Both the position numbers and the translations under genes were made by a program. This document shows positions 1 to 14,100 of a DNA stretch of 64,000 bases, one piece after another. This stretch comes from Solenopsis invicta (Eukaryota > Arthropoda > Insecta > Hymenoptera > Formicidae): contig NC_052666.1 of assembly GCF_016802725.1 (NCBI RefSeq), forward strand, positions 31,214,997 through 31,278,996. Reading direction: 5' to 3'. Numbering within the stretch: position 1 is the stretch's first letter; each line of letters starts with the position of its first letter. The notes below the pieces were generated by a model that saw only the letters and a list, made by a program, of their open reading frames with translations, made no database searches and was not told where the DNA came from.

Positions 1-47
1 AAAAATGTATATAGATTTTTGCAGTCACTTGAAAAAGTTACTCTCAA

Positions 48-630
48 ATTAGAGAATTAACTTTTAATTGAAATTTCATTTTAACTTCTAGCTCTTAAAT
101 TTTCCCTATCAAGTTTAATAAGTACAAATAACTTGTGAGGAAAATGGAATTCGATATTCTCCATGTAAATATACAGCGCCGATTGGGTGTACTGTGGAAA
201 GCTTTCAAGAAGGTTTCAACCTTTCACACTTCTGAAAGGATTTTGCAAAATGTTATATAAAATTTTGCAACAGAAATATTTGCAAGATCTATTAAATGCA
301 GTAAATTTTCAAATTTGAGCAAATTTTTTTCATATTACATATGAGCAGAACACTTGCTTTCGATTGAACAAGTAAAAATGTTTTAAGTTCGCTCGAGGGG
401 TCTGTTGAGTTTAAATGTGAAGGAAAAGTCTTGTGATTTCCCTCTATTTTTTTTAAATCTGAGGAACTTCCTCACAAAATCGCTTTCAAAATTAATTCTT
501 AATTAATTAAAATTTTATTTTAACTCCTAACATAAATTCTATCAAGTTTAATAAAAAATACTATAAATAACTTGCAAAGAAGAATGGAATTTGATATTCT
601 CGTTAAATTTTTCATGTACCTCTGAAAGCG
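48..630 (+). repeat. Diverged direct repeat pair (about 140 bp units, 440 bp apart)
   Basis: Positions 48-190 and 489-630 share a long diverged stretch. Landmarks in both are tttaactyct, tatcaagtttaataa, aaataacttg and a following atggaattygatattctc. The intervening sequence also has a ctgaaag motif after each copy. This looks like an old tandem duplication or two copies of an unnamed interspersed repeat. Confidence 0.55.
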
Positions 631-3553
631 TTCAATATTTTTTCCGGCACACAGAGAACAAGAGAAAAGTTCAAACAATGGTATGTAACTTATTTGAACT
701 TTATCGTCACGGAAACTCAGCTGCGAGTTAGAATCACAGTATAACTGTATTTGCATACCGCAAATGACCGCGAGTTGGAGCCATTGTTAATGGTTTGCAT
801 AAAAAAAAGAAAGAAGAAAAAAAAAGAATCGACTCCAAATTGGTGGAAAATCTCGCTGCGTAATTTATATACGCAAATTTTCCCAGGGATGAAAAGGTTT
901 CTTCGACGCGCAGCGGAGGGCAATAATGGTATATCGGAAAGTCAAGCGCGATCAATTGGCATCACTTTGAGCCTTTTGTAAATTTCGATAATAGGTCCGT
1001 ATCATAATATCGACGTAATTGGATCGGCATGCAGGAGTGCCTCATAAATCTCGTCAAAGTGCACTAAAGATCGACAAAGGGATTCCAGAGGGGATTTTGT
1101 ACGTGCCTGTTTGCGACTTTGCTGACGCACGTGTAATATTCGCACATAACAAATCGCTCTATTAATCCCGAAAAAAATTGATATTAAAAACGTGCAGTGA
1201 CATATATTATAATATCGCAGCACTCTTTTATGAAAAATTTTCCGCAAAAAATATCTCTATGATTTGATAAACGTTTAGGATCATTTCAATTTGGAAAGAC
1301 CAAGAAAGTAAATGTAGATCGTAAAATATTTTGCAACTTGTTACGATATGATCAAAGTAAAGAAAATCTTCTAAACGCGTTTATACGGATCATCTGTAAC
1401 TCGGCGTAGATGTTGCGAAACAAAAGGAAAACGTTCGCGTTAATTAAAACGACCGAAGTCGAAGACAGGCTGACCGATTCGCGCGGTCTGAAAGTGCGAA
1501 TTTCATCGACAAGATCGCTCTTTAACGTAATTGGATTAACGTTCATTGTCGACGGCTTCCCAGGCGAGAAGACCAATTATCAGCATTAAGCAGCTGCGCG
1601 AAAATAAGTGATAAAGGCTAGATAGGTAGTCAGATTTTCGCTCCGTTAATCGCGATAAAGCACGTGGATTCGTTCTCGACATTTTGCGTTAGACGCCCTT
1701 GAAGTTCAATGAATTCTTCACTTCTTCTCTTTCTCCTCTTGTCCCGTCTCTCGTCGCGATAATCGGATTATGTACAACGGAAATAGACCAATGTCGATCA
1801 GGCCTATCTTGCATTTGTGTTATAGTGAACCGAGACACATCAAAATGCAACATAATTTAAGGGTCCTATTGTATAATTTATATTTTATAATATTATTACA
1901 TATTGAACGTGACAGAAAATTATAACAAATTTTTTATTTCTAATTTAAGTTCAAGTTCTTGCTTTTCGTTTATATAATATGATGAAACGTAATAAAATTA
2001 TTATATAATTTATATTTATATCAACGAAACAAGAACTCTTGAGCTTAAATTGCACACAGAATAGAAAACACGATACATTTTTACTTCGATCATGTTTAAC
2101 TGTTATTAATATTAATTCGTAGATTTAGATCTCTCTCGTATACGTGAATAAATCCGTCTCGTTTATCTCGAATAATCGTTCTTGTCCAAGTGCATTCCTC
2201 CTTTTCTCGCCCCGGTAATTTGCGACGTCCCGGCCAGTCTGTCACCACGGAAAGTCGACGGAGGAATTTGATTATCGAAAGTAATGAAACTTTCATCCGA
2301 CCGCAAACTTTTTCTTCGAAGACGGTGGGCGCGCAGGTAGATTGGCGAATAAGCAAATGGACGGATAGATTATAGATAGACTGGAAAGAGAGAAGAGAAG
2401 AAAACCGGTCTGAGGAGGAGTTTCTCCTTGACTGGTAATACCCAGACCCTTGCGCTAAGTCATTCTCGATCAAAGTTTCAAGATGAAGATAGAACAATGA
2501 AGAGAGTTGAGGCTATTTCTTCTCGAGAGATGTGTATTCATAATTTCTTTTACAATTTTATTTTAATCGATCGATTTAAATTTTGTGTGATTTTTTTATT
2601 TATTGCGCTTTTTCATAAAAAGACTTTCAATAAGCTTGTACTTCCTATTGATTTTCTTTTAATTAATAATTGCATAGATAGAACATTTATGTGCTTAATA
2701 AACTTTCACTATTATTAATTATTAACCATCATTATTAATCAACATTATTATTAATCATTTAAAATATATAAGTTTAAAAGTATTTTTTTTAAATAAATAA
2801 AGACATTTAATACTTTTAAAAAGCAGAAACACTTCGTAAGTACTTCGTAAGTACTTCGTGGAAAAGAATTGCAAATGAGAAGAAAATATGCATAAAATTT
2901 TATAAATTTGTATACAAAACGCCGTGTAAGTGCGTATATACATAAAACATGCGCGCTTACATGCTATGGCCTTTGTCAGAGTTCGTATTCAAAATGTAAT
3001 AATTAGAAGCCATAATGTCGGAATGAGGAATGAACACGTGTCTGTGTTAATGCGAGTTAATCAAATTTTATATTAATAAATAATATAACCGCTTTCACAG
3101 TTTCACCAGAATTGGTTATCGTTAATTGATGAATTAAACCTGCTAATCATAATTAATTAAATGTGCTGTATTTGTCGATAATACGGCGAGTGTTATAATT
3201 CGAAAGAGACAATTGATTGAATTGCGATTAAAATTACATGCGTATGAAATTATTGAAATTCCGAACGAAAAGCTAGATTTTCTAATTGAGGTCCTTTAAT
3301 GTTAAAAAATAGACTTTATTAATATTGTATATCAGAAGAAACAAATAAAAGAAATAAAGTAAAATTTATTCGTATCTATGATTATAATCATAATTTTTTT
3401 ACATTATCTCTTTTTGTCAAGAGACATTCATTAATATTTTTCTTCATCGAAATATTCTTTATCCTATAAACATTGTATTGTTGCGATGTAAAGATGTTAA
3501 AATATCTCAATATATATAAATTTAAATTTATTAAATAGCAGTATTGACACAAA

Positions 3554-3578
3554 CATGCGTAATTATAAATTACGCATG
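3554..3578. repeat. Perfect 11-bp palindrome
   Basis: catgcgtaatt and aattacgcatg form perfect inverted arms around a 3-base loop (ata). It lies in AT-rich non-coding DNA. It could form a small cruciform or bind a dimeric factor. No function is claimed. Confidence 0.6.
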
Positions 3579-4557
3579 CATATTATACTTTGCATGACGT
3601 GATTACCATGATGTTTGCGATGCAGATGTTATCAAATATAATGCTATAATATCACTTGGATTGCATACTAAATTATCATAAACAATGCTTTTTAAATAAT
3701 TACACCTGAATTATATTTTTATACTTAATTCTCAATAGTTATCTTTCCTAATTTTAACCTTGAAATAGTGTTCTGAATAAATTTTCATTCAAGTGATATA
3801 ATTCCATTAGTACAGTTTTTATTAATAAAATTTTGATAACTTAAAATAACATTTATTAATATTTTGTTTGCGTAAAAGTAGTGTTAGTTCAGTTATCCTA
3901 ACACCTTGTTCTAACCTAACAAATAGAATAAAAGTATAAAATTTAATTGTGACTAAATTTTCATCCAAATAATTAACTCTTTTAAGTCTAATGATATATA
4001 GATATACCTGTGTCTTTAAAAAACATATTTTTGATCAATATTAAGCTATTTAGTTCAATCAGGATTTGAAGGAAATTGTTTAAATTAACTCTAATAAAAA
4101 AATATTGCAATATAAATACAATTATAAAATAAAAAAAATTAAAATAATAAATACAGCATTATCGGTCGAAAGCAGTTCTCAATGCTCATTAATTTTTTTT
4201 AGGTAAATTTATAAACATTTACAAGATTCCCCTAAACTGCGCGTTGCAATTCGCCGGATTTTAAATATAGCCATGAAGTCGGAATAGCAATATTAATGTT
4301 ATAAGAAGAACATACCAAGTTCTCCCTCCCCTGGAAAAACTGTAAATTATTTTATTGAGAAAAAATAACACTATAAACTAATACTTTTATTATTCTTGTA
4401 AACACACATTTTACAAAAAAAAATGACTCCTCAAATCATAACGATTATTTTGTATAGAAATTGTTAATAACAAAATCAAGTATAATTTTATATGAACTTG
4501 ATCTGTAATTGGATTAATCCGAGGCAATAAATAAATAATGTTATTATTTAATAAAAC

Positions 4558-4700
4558 GTTAGTACCAATATTAATCGATATTAACCGGTATTCAAACCAA
4601 TATACATCCATATTGGTATCGTGCTTTATCAGTCTTCTCTTTTTGGTTTGCCATACCGGTATGAAAAAAATCGATATTATTTCGGTATTGCATTATCAGT
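4558..4700. repeat. Short imperfect inverted repeat (MITE-like fold-back)
   Basis: The left arm (about 4560-4603) carries aatcgatattaaccggtatt and caaacca. The right arm (about 4647-4697) carries ttggtttg, ataccggtat and atcgatatt in inverted order. The arms are about 45 nt with mismatches around a roughly 45 nt loop. The pattern fits a degraded fold-back element. No target-site duplication was identified. Confidence 0.45.
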
Positions 4701-5443
4701 ATAGGCCTCCTTTTGTAATAAAAAAAACCTGACTCTTTGTTCCATTTCTCAAAAAAATTCGAACTCGAAAGAGTTAATGTAAAAAAAATTGCACAACATT
4801 CCAGGTTTGATATTGTTCGAGCAGTGTAAAATGTATTTTTCCAATCATTTAAATGTAATAGATTCAATAGGTAATTCTTTTAGGTTTAAAGATTTAAAGA
4901 CGAAGGTTTGTTATTCAATAAACTCAAAAGTGACGCTGAACCTTTTTTTAACGAGTGTTGCACCAAAGACTACGCGCGACAAATTTAATTCTGCAACATT
5001 GTTCACACTATAAGTTATTAAATTTATACGCGACGCTTCTGAATCGTCGATTCTAGCCAGCGGCCGTTGTTGATTGCGCCATTTCTCTGAACGTGTTTTA
5101 TTTACGTAGCGAAATTGGAAATTGATACAAAACGTGACCGGGTCGAAAACGGTTGCAGGCACGCAACGCGATCAAATAGCGAGAGCCGAGGCAAAATTTG
5201 GATAGTTTTGCAATACCATCACTTTAAAATGTGACAGAAGCTCATTTTTTTTACTTTCAACAATTTAATCGTAATAAAAATCCACCTTTTTGCCATTTTT
5301 GCATTTAATTACTATAAAACTTCTAGCTACACCCTGCCGAATACGCATAACACAATCGCACTTGCGCGTCGAGATAAACGACTCTCTAGTTCGCAAGCTT
5401 AATTATTCTCCTTTTATACGGCTTATTCAAAAACAATACGAGA

Positions 5444-5445
<2 letters not shown>

Positions 5446-5483
<38 letters not shown>
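5446..5483 (+). repeat. (AC)19 microsatellite
   Basis: An uninterrupted dinucleotide array of about 38 bases immediately left of a CpG-rich patch. Confidence 0.97.
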
Positions 5484-5485
<2 letters not shown>

Positions 5486-6051
5486 AAAACACTCGCGGCT
5501 TGATGCATCGCCGGTGCTATCGCGCCGCCTCGTCGTGTACGATGGTTTTTACGAGGTCGCCAACAATGTCGCGATAATCTGTCTCGGTGTGATTTCGATC
5601 TGATTAGGCCAAGCGAACGGTATCGCGGGCGCAATGTGTTTTGCGTTCCCGCGCGGGATTTTGGGCGAGAGCTTTGTTATGCCGTTGCCGACCCGGTACC
5701 AGAGCACGGTGGGTGCACCAGGCCGGCGGCGGCCGCTCGTATATTACTCGCAGCGCGGCGTGCCGGGACTAAACCGCGTATGGCGCATAGTACCTACTAC
5801 AAGCGTATCCCGTATTGCTGTAACGAAATTTATTCGATTCGGTTGTCTGATAGCGGCCCACCGCGGTTCGTGTAACGCTCACTAGCAGAATTACGCGGCC
5901 TGTCATCCATACGTCTATATCGCATGCAAATGCGTGCGCGCGTGCGATACGAAAGATCATTGTTCGCGGTCCGGATATAATATTGCGATTCGTAATGCAA
6001 CGCGCGCAGCAAAAGGAATTTCACAGGATATACATGCACGACCTCGCTCTT

Positions 6052-6054
<3 letters not shown>

Positions 6055-6085
<31 letters not shown>
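6055..6085 (+). repeat. (CT)n microsatellite
   Basis: An uninterrupted CT array of about 31 bases at the right end of the CpG-rich patch, followed by an interrupted CTCTC stretch to about 6098. GA/CT arrays are frequent near insect regulatory DNA and can bind GAGA-type factors, but no function is shown here. Confidence 0.9.
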
Positions 6086-6089
<4 letters not shown>

Positions 6090-6773
6090 CTCTCTCGCGC
6101 CCTAGCTCCATTCGGAAGGGATGAAATTTGTAGAAATCCGGACTGCATACAACGTAATGATTGATGAAACCTATCAAACGCGTTGCGCAGCAATAACATT
6201 GCACTCAAAGCTGAAACTAGTACGGGAGAAGGCGGGAATATACGAGATACCTGTTACGTTCCTGAGATGAAATTACAGGTCCAATCTGATGGATTACGAT
6301 CATTATTTTGAATTTCGAATATTAATTACTTCAAAGGCCCAGAATTATGCGCACCTACGCTAAATTTAATAATGCAATAGTTATATTTTATGCCATTACG
6401 TTTTAAAATTGTTACACAAACCCTTCGCGTTTATTTTCGCATTTGAATAATTGTACACTGCTTTAAGATTTGCATCATTGAACATTATTCTGAAATCTTT
6501 AAAATCTATCAAAATTTATATCTTTTTTATTAAAAACCTGTTGCGCCTGTTTTTGAAATAGTTTTATTAACGTACTGTTGTTGGCTGAGTAACTGATAAT
6601 GTAAAAATCTTATTTTTACGTTTTAGCTGAATCTTATTTTTACGTCTTTCCTTTTAAAATTTTTTAAATTGTGTAAGTTAAATAGGAAATTGTTTTATAA
6701 AGGATACAACAGTGTACGGGTTTACGGGTAGAAAGGGCTACGAGAAATAGGGAAGCGTCAGATGGATACGTAC

Positions 6774-6999
6774 CTTATTGTAGATAGCGATGTCGGGTAC
6801 TCCAGGCCCGGCACAAGTGAGCACGTAATGCGAATTGTCAGTGGAGAATTTAGCACTGTTGTACAAACAGCGGCTGCCGTCCTTCTCTCTGACAACGTTA
6901 CAAGTCAAACACGCCGCCGACTTGTGTCCCGAATCCAGCAGCGACACTCTGTACAAATGCTGAACCGCCGTATCGGATTCCGAAGTGGCCAAGTAATAT
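6774..6999 (-). CDS. Dpp10: DPP10/DPP6-like exon D (propeller blade with CxxC)
   Basis: This exon is 226 nt: one base completing Leu, then 75 codons, ending in phase 0. The acceptor is TTTGTTACAG before ATATTACTT and the donor is AATAAG before GTACGTATC. With the CT from exon C it reads L-YYLATSESDTAVQHLYRVSL, then ACLTCNV, then HYVLTCAGPGVPDIAIYNK. The C-L-T/S-C pair is the conserved disulphide site of DPP4, DPP6 and DPP10. The C-x-G-P-G-V-P motif is closest to DPP6 and related DPP proteins (DPP4 has G-P-G-L-P). It is unique in the window, outside the duplicated block. The next family segment, the last propeller blade and the hydrolase domain with or without the catalytic Ser, was not found at 1-6773. 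Whether the enzyme is active cannot be judged here. Confidence 0.86.
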
Positions 7000-7170
7000 C
7001 TGTAACAAAAACAAATATCTTTCGTCGATAGACGTGCTACATTCAGTTGTCTTCATAAATCTACAACCTGTCATTCGCGCAATATTGATTGATCTGTTCT
7101 ACTAACTTAGCATTTTTGAAATTTGCTTTTTTTTTTGGAACCTCGTGCGTGATCGATCATGTATGTAGAA

Positions 7171-7335
7171 GAAGGTTGTCGACATATTTGTTGGTTTTTT
7201 TTAATATTTCTTAAATAAAAACTAAAAATAAAATTTTGGAAACATAAATACAAACTAGAACTAGTGTTTTCTATCGGACAGCATTTTTTATAATATCATT
7301 TCGAATTTTGCAATAATTAAGTTTTTCGTAATAGA
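7171..7335 (+). repeat. Interspersed repeat, copy 1 (also 26610-26774 and 48067-48248)
   Basis: A roughly 170 bp segment with the landmarks gaaggt, aaaaactaaaaataaaa, aaacataaataca, aactag and tgcaataatta. It matches 48067-48248 in the same order with scattered substitutions and small indels. This is a diverged repeat family present outside the duplicated block. Its class is unknown. Confidence 0.6.
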
Positions 7336-7560
7336 TAAGCAAAAATGAGCAAATCTAACAAAGCGAGCCCTAAAACCGACATAGCTGTATTTTCTTTTCC
7401 TTTCATATTTTTTTCTGTACAAAATACTTACAAGTTGAAGTATATAAAGATTAATAGAAATCTTTTATTTTAATATAAAATGTTTTTGTCGATTTATACC
7501 GACAATGATTAATTATAATCATTGAATAATTAATAGATTTTACAGATCCTTTTTTAGGTT

Positions 7561-8106
7561 TTTCGCACAATATAATAAACTGGTGATGAAATCGTTCATA
7601 TAAAGCTATGCCTTTCATTCTACATGATTTTTATTATCTTATATGTTTTATCGATATATGCGTCGATTTATGCTGCACTCCAATTTTTATGTTCAGAACT
7701 GCATTATGAGAAAACTAAAATTAAAAAAATGAAAATTTAAATAAAACAATTTTAAAACGCTACAAACATGTGAAATGGTCAAAAATATTTTCAATAATAT
7801 ATTCACTACCGTTCAATTTCAAACTATGTAATTTTGCAAAGAAAAATCGTACAAATTTTATTCTAGCTTTTAAAAAATTTGTTTTTATCGAGTTTTAGTA
7901 CAGAAAAATATCCATCAAAATATATGAATTATAAATTTTAGTTTCTTCAATTACCTAAGCAGGTCATATTTTTATTAGTATTGGAGTTCACTTTCAGTGA
8001 GAAATAACGTGTCATTTTAAAAGGCCTATGTCAGTTTTGGCAACTTTCTTCTAATTTTAAGATTTTACTTTCGCACGATGTAATAAACTGGCAATGAGAC
8101 TGTCGC
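7561..8106 (+). repeat. Pair of short direct repeats in the intron
   Basis: tttcgcacaatataataaac at 7561 and tttcgcacgatgtaataaac at 8069 are followed by tggtgatgaaatcg and tggcaatgagactg. The two units are about 35 bp and 508 bp apart. Around them, ctatgtcagttttgg (8027) resembles the reverse complement of ccgacata at 7375. This may be the remains of one mobile element spanning roughly 7340-8110. Confidence 0.4.
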
Positions 8107-11100
8107 TCGCTACACGCAGAAGCGCGGCGGGGAAATCGTCACTCGCGTCGGCCAAGTGTCGCGCCGACACATTACCGCTAAGAAATTAGTTCTTCGGTAT
8201 CTGCATTACCGAAGACATGGAGAACACCTGTTGCGGCCCTAAGATACGCGATAAGGGACCGCCAAAGACGAATTGTCCACTAGCCCGATGCTACTTCACC
8301 GGGACGTGTCCCGGCGAGATATATTTCGCTAATTATTATCTCGTGTCTTGCTAATTCCCCTCTTCACTCCGTCAGATGTTCTTCAGACAGCCAGGGGGGG
8401 GGGTGTGTTCTACATCAGTGCAGATACAAACGGAGCACCGCCCGCTAAACAGAAGTGCGCAATTTCCATATGGACCGCGCTGTCACCGGAGGAGGAAACC
8501 TCCGGTGCCCGATTTATTGAGAGTCGCTCCCGTTCTGGGTTATCAAGCGGCTACGTCAGCAGAATCCTGCCCATTAGATACAATCAGAAAGCTGATGGTG
8601 TAAATTGCGGCCATTGACTGTCCGCCGCTTGCCCGTACCTGTATGCCGCTGATACCATCATGTATTAATCAGATCTATTGTTCTCTGTCTGTTCCCAAGT
8701 GCTTCCACGGTACGAGGGATGCATTACGTAGATGTAAAGCATCTATCTTTTTCTTTTAAAATCCGAGAGACTTTACACAATCGTGTCCACCTAGGATGGA
8801 TAAGAAGAGGAGGTCACACAAACGGATGTTCGAAGATGATTTTCTGGCAAGTTACTTCATAATTACAATTTTTGTCACAAAATTTACAATTTATTTATAG
8901 GTAATAAAATTGTATTGTATGTTAATGTTTTTATGCAAAAAAATGAAACAATAACAAGTATTTCTTATGTACCTACATCTATCCAAAGAATTTTCTAAAA
9001 TATTTTAAATCGTATTTTCTGTATACGATCTGTATTTTTTTAATATGTATATATTTTTGCGAATAAACCATAAGATGAACCATTATGAAAAAACACTATT
9101 TTTTGTTATTTTCTATGATCACTAATTCCATTTCAGTACCTTAGAATTAGAATAAGGTAGCAATAAAACATTTTCCATTTATGCAATGATATTAATTTTT
9201 CATTAAGCAAATAAAAAAAATGTTTAATAAAATATAGATATACTATATTTATAATCTCAAGAAAAAGCATACATATTTTAATAATTCAATTGTCGTTCAT
9301 AAAGTTAAAGACTTTTAAATTAGTTTTCAGTTCGAATATTAGTGCAATATTAGCATAAACTAGTGATCTGATGCAATGGAACTTATGCTGTTTGTTGAAG
9401 ATTTCCTGAGTTTTATCTATGCGTATGCAAATTGCAGCGCTCAGTGATGCAGCATTACGAATGGAATTGCTAGACGTGGTCTGAAAACTTGGAGAATCAG
9501 TGGGTGAGTAACGCTCATGCTAGAGATCAATAGTAGCGTGATTTCTAAATTTTTGAAATAATCTTTGAAATTAATTCGAAATCGATATTTTCTTAAAAAC
9601 TTGTTACCAGAAACTTCAAAAAACTGTTGCTTGACGTAATTCCACATTCTCAAATATCTGCAATTACAGGGTTGCCACAGAAAATACATTTTAAAATTCA
9701 TTGATTTCTCCATGGTTTGCAATAAAGAAATACTGAAAATTTTTCATGATCGATATATAATCTTAAGAATGCATGTATACCTAGACGAATCAAAATAAAA
9801 CTTAACTACAAATTTTTTATGAAAAAGCAGAAAGAAATAGAGAAATCGTATTTATTGTAAATATTTTTCTTTATTTGAATTTTACTTAAATTTTATTTAA
9901 AAAATAAAATTTAAAATGGGATCGCTCTTCAGCTTTTCCTAAATCATGTTTTAAAAAACGGCGTTTACAGTGACCACTGCTACTTTCAAAGGACTCATTA
10001 AAAAATAAAATGATACAAACTGTATAAAATTGAAATGGATCTGCTTGACGCAGCCGTTTTTAAAAAATCATGTTGAAACAAAATCAGCACAGCAATTTTT
10101 CGTTAAAAATCTTACGTCAAATATTAGTTTTTAATCTTTCTAAAAAAAAGTGTGTAAAACTACAAGTCAATCGATTGAACTCTTCAAGATATATTAGTCA
10201 CACGTTGTGAAAACATGATTAAATAGCGACGCTAGTATATATAATTTTTAAATAAAATTTAAATGACAAGTAGAGAAAAGTATGTTCTTTACAGTGGATA
10301 AATATATTTTTTCTATCTTCTTACGAGAGAGGAGTAATTGTGGACTGTGATTGTTTGATTGGTTATTTTTCCTATTGCTTACTTAAGTTTATCGATATGC
10401 TACAGCTCTAACACTTCAGAAATGATTTGTAAAGTGCATAAGGTTTGAATGTATTTGATGAAATTAGATGTAACATTAAAACAAAAATGTAGTTACTCTT
10501 TAGAATAAGAAACTGGAGAAACTTTAAGGAAATTGTGAGCAAAGTTCAAATTTCAGACATTTTTAATATCCTTCTCTGCTTTCTCCTTCAGATTTTCCCT
10601 GGACACCGATTTAAGTTTCCATGACTTATCTCGGTTTTTCAAGTCCATAGCAGTCCATCCTGAATAATTATAATCAGTGTCCTACAGTCAAAAGAATAAT
10701 CACAATCACAGCTGATAAAGACTCGGGTAAAGTTGAAACTTGTTTCGTTATATATTTGTTAATTTGATATTGATAAAAAAAATACTTGTATTATGATTAA
10801 TTGAGCATCCTTGATTTTGTTCGTCTTCGGTCCTTTCTAATATATTATATCACTTTAGTTTTATTTTCTTTTTTAAAGTAACGAACGGGATGTTATTGAA
10901 GTTTGTTAAAAAGGATAACTAGAAAAAAGTCCTCCACATCTCTTTTCTTCTTCCTCTCTTCTTATTTCGTATGAATGTATTCAGTGTACACGATTATTAA
11001 ATATTTGTCGAGATGAGATCTCGAAGATTCGAAAATGGACCGAGGGGAAGTGTTCGTGAATTCTCTATCGTTCGCGTAAACCGAGGGGAATCCAGCGAAC

Positions 11101-14100
11101 ACGGTAAGTCGCCGGCAGTTCCGCCGGGCTGGTAAGATAGATGACTCGGGGTTATTTAGAATGGATTAATTCGAGCATCCTGTTAATTTAGCCTATCGCA
11201 TCAATCTTGAACGACCTCGGGGCCTCGCCGCGCCGCCGCCGTCATTCTCTCGCACCGTATTCGAGAATTTCAACTTTTGGTGGCTCTAACACCACGCGCC
11301 TTTCTTCGAAAATGAAGATCGATCGATATCAAGCAAGTCGACGGAGAGTTCCGTGGGGGTTTGGGACCCTCGGGACCCTCCGCCTGGCAGCTGATACCTC
11401 ATTGTCATAATCGAGGATGATGGCGTGTTACGTTGGGGTTAAATTCCAGCAGCTACACAATACTTGAAGATGTGTTGCCCATTTATGGCGATTATTTCCT
11501 ATTCAGGAGAATCCAGGAAGCAATCTGCGAAGGGCGAGGATCACTGAATTTTGCACAAGCTTCACGCGTGAAAGTAGAGGCCCTTGAATCGATCAATATC
11601 TTCAATCTGGAATTGCTAATCAATAAACTCGTGATAAGTATCTTCTGTAATTTCTTCCGGTGCGATAAATAAGTGCTATTGTTGCACCACTCGCGCGAAT
11701 TAAACCAAAATAAATTAACTTTGTAAACTTTAAATTAGCAAAGCGAGGCAACATATCTCATGCTTACGATTAATCAGTTGCGCAATACATCAGATCTTTT
11801 TTTCATAAAGAAAGCTGTACGGGGTAAAAAAAAATTCTGATGATTTAATTGAACGAAATTGGCTCGTCCCGCCTGGTCGGGTCGGATAACCGATAGAGCA
11901 ATTTTTCTTTTCAGCCTCCTCATCCCTGGTGCATTACTAGAATTGATCCCGGTACATTAGTTATTGGGAGTGATATATATCCACTGCTGTGCCATTTAAT
12001 TACAGGACTTGCACAGCTCGGAGCGCTGGAATAGCACTCGGCCTTTTGAGCGCGGTAAGTGTTCCGTAAGGAAATTAATCAGCGAATCCAACGTGCCCTG
12101 GGGGAACTGATAAATACAAACTCGAGTGCGTGCCAGTTTTTGTTTTGCGACGCTCGCGGAGTATCCCAGCTCCCGTTCAGCGCGCGCACGACTTTGCAGC
12201 TGCCGACTCGCGAAGTTTCGAAGTTGCAAAGTTACCTTTTACAGTTGCCACGAAAGCGTATTAAAAGCATGTATATGTATATGATATACGTATACTCGAA
12301 AGCTTCAATGGTCTCGGAAATCCGGGGTTAAACCGGAATAACGTTGCATTATACCTACTCGAAACCTTCCCGGAGCGATATCGTAATATCGGCAGATTAA
12401 ATGCATTTGTTATACAACTTTTATGATATCCACGTAATGCATTGCAGTTGGTAGTGACTTGCCGATAAGCTTTCCCGGTTCGGCCGGATACGTCGAATCG
12501 AAATAATGCCAAAATGGTTTGGCGATTATTGGCTTTCTTCGTGTTTCGATCTCAAAGCGTCAAAGACGCGAACATATCCGCTTTCCCAGAAATCTTTATC
12601 AAAATGCGTACATCTCGTTTCATTTTTCGCGATGATTAATTTACAATATTTGCGGTGTACACATGATGATTGATCATCGCCTCGCTTTTATCACGTTTAT
12701 ATTTTTCCCAGCACTGCAGCCACGTTAATACTACATCTTCGAGCATTAATGTCCTGGTAATCCAACGCGCAACAATAAAATTGAGACTGTTGAATAAAAT
12801 GATCTAATTATGTAATTAACTAAAATATGAGAATCGTTATTATTAACATACAAAAATACAAAGATTTTCAAATTATTTTAAAAATAATAAAAACTTGTAC
12901 AGCATCTGAATAAACTAATAAACGGAACTAAAACGCTTGTTTTTAATGTCCTAAATACTAGTTCTTAATGTATTGTTTATGTAATAAAAAATATTATTTC
13001 GACAAATATACAATTCTTAAAAATAATTCAAGACCATTATTAAGATATAAACTTTAATCTAATTGAGTAACAAATTCATTTTTTAACGTTAATTTTTATA
13101 TTTAAAATGAAGTATCTACTTTATAAATATTTTCAAGTATTTGAAGTTTACATTTAATTTTCAACATTAAAAAAAAACGTTTAAGATTAATAATAATAAA
13201 TTTCCGTGTAAGTTCCTGCAGATACTAAAACATTTATTTCGTTCTGCAAAAATTTTACATTAAACATCGATATTCATTTTATTTTTTGTTTGCGCAATTT
13301 TAACTTACAGATAATTTCGCGACGAACATCCATCTATATCGGAGATGCAATAAACATCGAACCCGCTTCATTGATAATCGATTCATTGCTTTATCAGCAG
13401 ACGATTCTCCAAGCGCAACGTTATATATTATAACGATACCTATGCGCGTACCGTACAGCAATTCAAGTACAGCTTATAATTTTGCCGAAACTTCTTTGCA
13501 TAAAGCGGATGTGAACGCGCGGGCCGCACCATTTTACGTGGCAATTTTCGCGGAGTACGCGTGCACGAATTCTCTCGCTGGTTAAAGCACCGCTCTAAGT
13601 TATCTATCTTGCGAAATGCGATGAAAGTTTCAACGGCGCAATTTAAAGTTGGCCTATCGCGACAAGCTGTGCCCTTCGCGTCACGAGGAATCCCTTATAT
13701 CCCGGCAAACACGAAGTGTATCTATTTCAAGCTGTTTATCCATTCAATGCTAACTTCTTCAGCACGTTGTTACTGCTAACGTTACACACATTAGCACGTT
13801 ATTACACACGCCATTAATCATTTGCATATTGTTAAATTCGCAAATGTCGAATTGTACTCAATTTAAAATCGCTTTTTAATCATTTGTATGTCACCACTGT
13901 ACTTATTGAATACTGCTAACTTAAATAATAGAGTTAAACAATTTAATACAAGAAATATATTGAATTTAGTTTATTATTTAGGGAAGAATTGCTGAATGCA
14001 TACCGATCTCCTGAATCGTGCCTCTTCAATATTTTATATTTTTGCTTAATATTTTTAAACAACGTTTAGTAATAAAAATATGAAGTAAATAAAAAATGAG

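Larger units (their letters stand above)
1..6773. other. Non-coding: DPP-like gene 3' intron or flank, no exon found
   Basis: After exon D the family would continue with the last propeller blade and the hydrolase domain. I looked on the minus strand for the Y-P-L-L-V-x-V-Y/D-G segment and catalytic motifs and saw none, so these exons probably lie beyond position 1. The stretch is mostly AT-rich with chance ORFs. It holds a diverged direct repeat, small inverted repeats, two microsatellites and a CpG-rich patch at about 5490-6050. An alternative short 3' exon cannot be ruled out. Confidence 0.6.

Noticed and set aside
8348..8617. Overlapping plus-strand frames in a CpG-rich patch, duplicated at 27787-28056
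   Set aside because: They start at non-ATG codons and lack any domain. Presence in both blocks reflects the duplication, not selection on protein.
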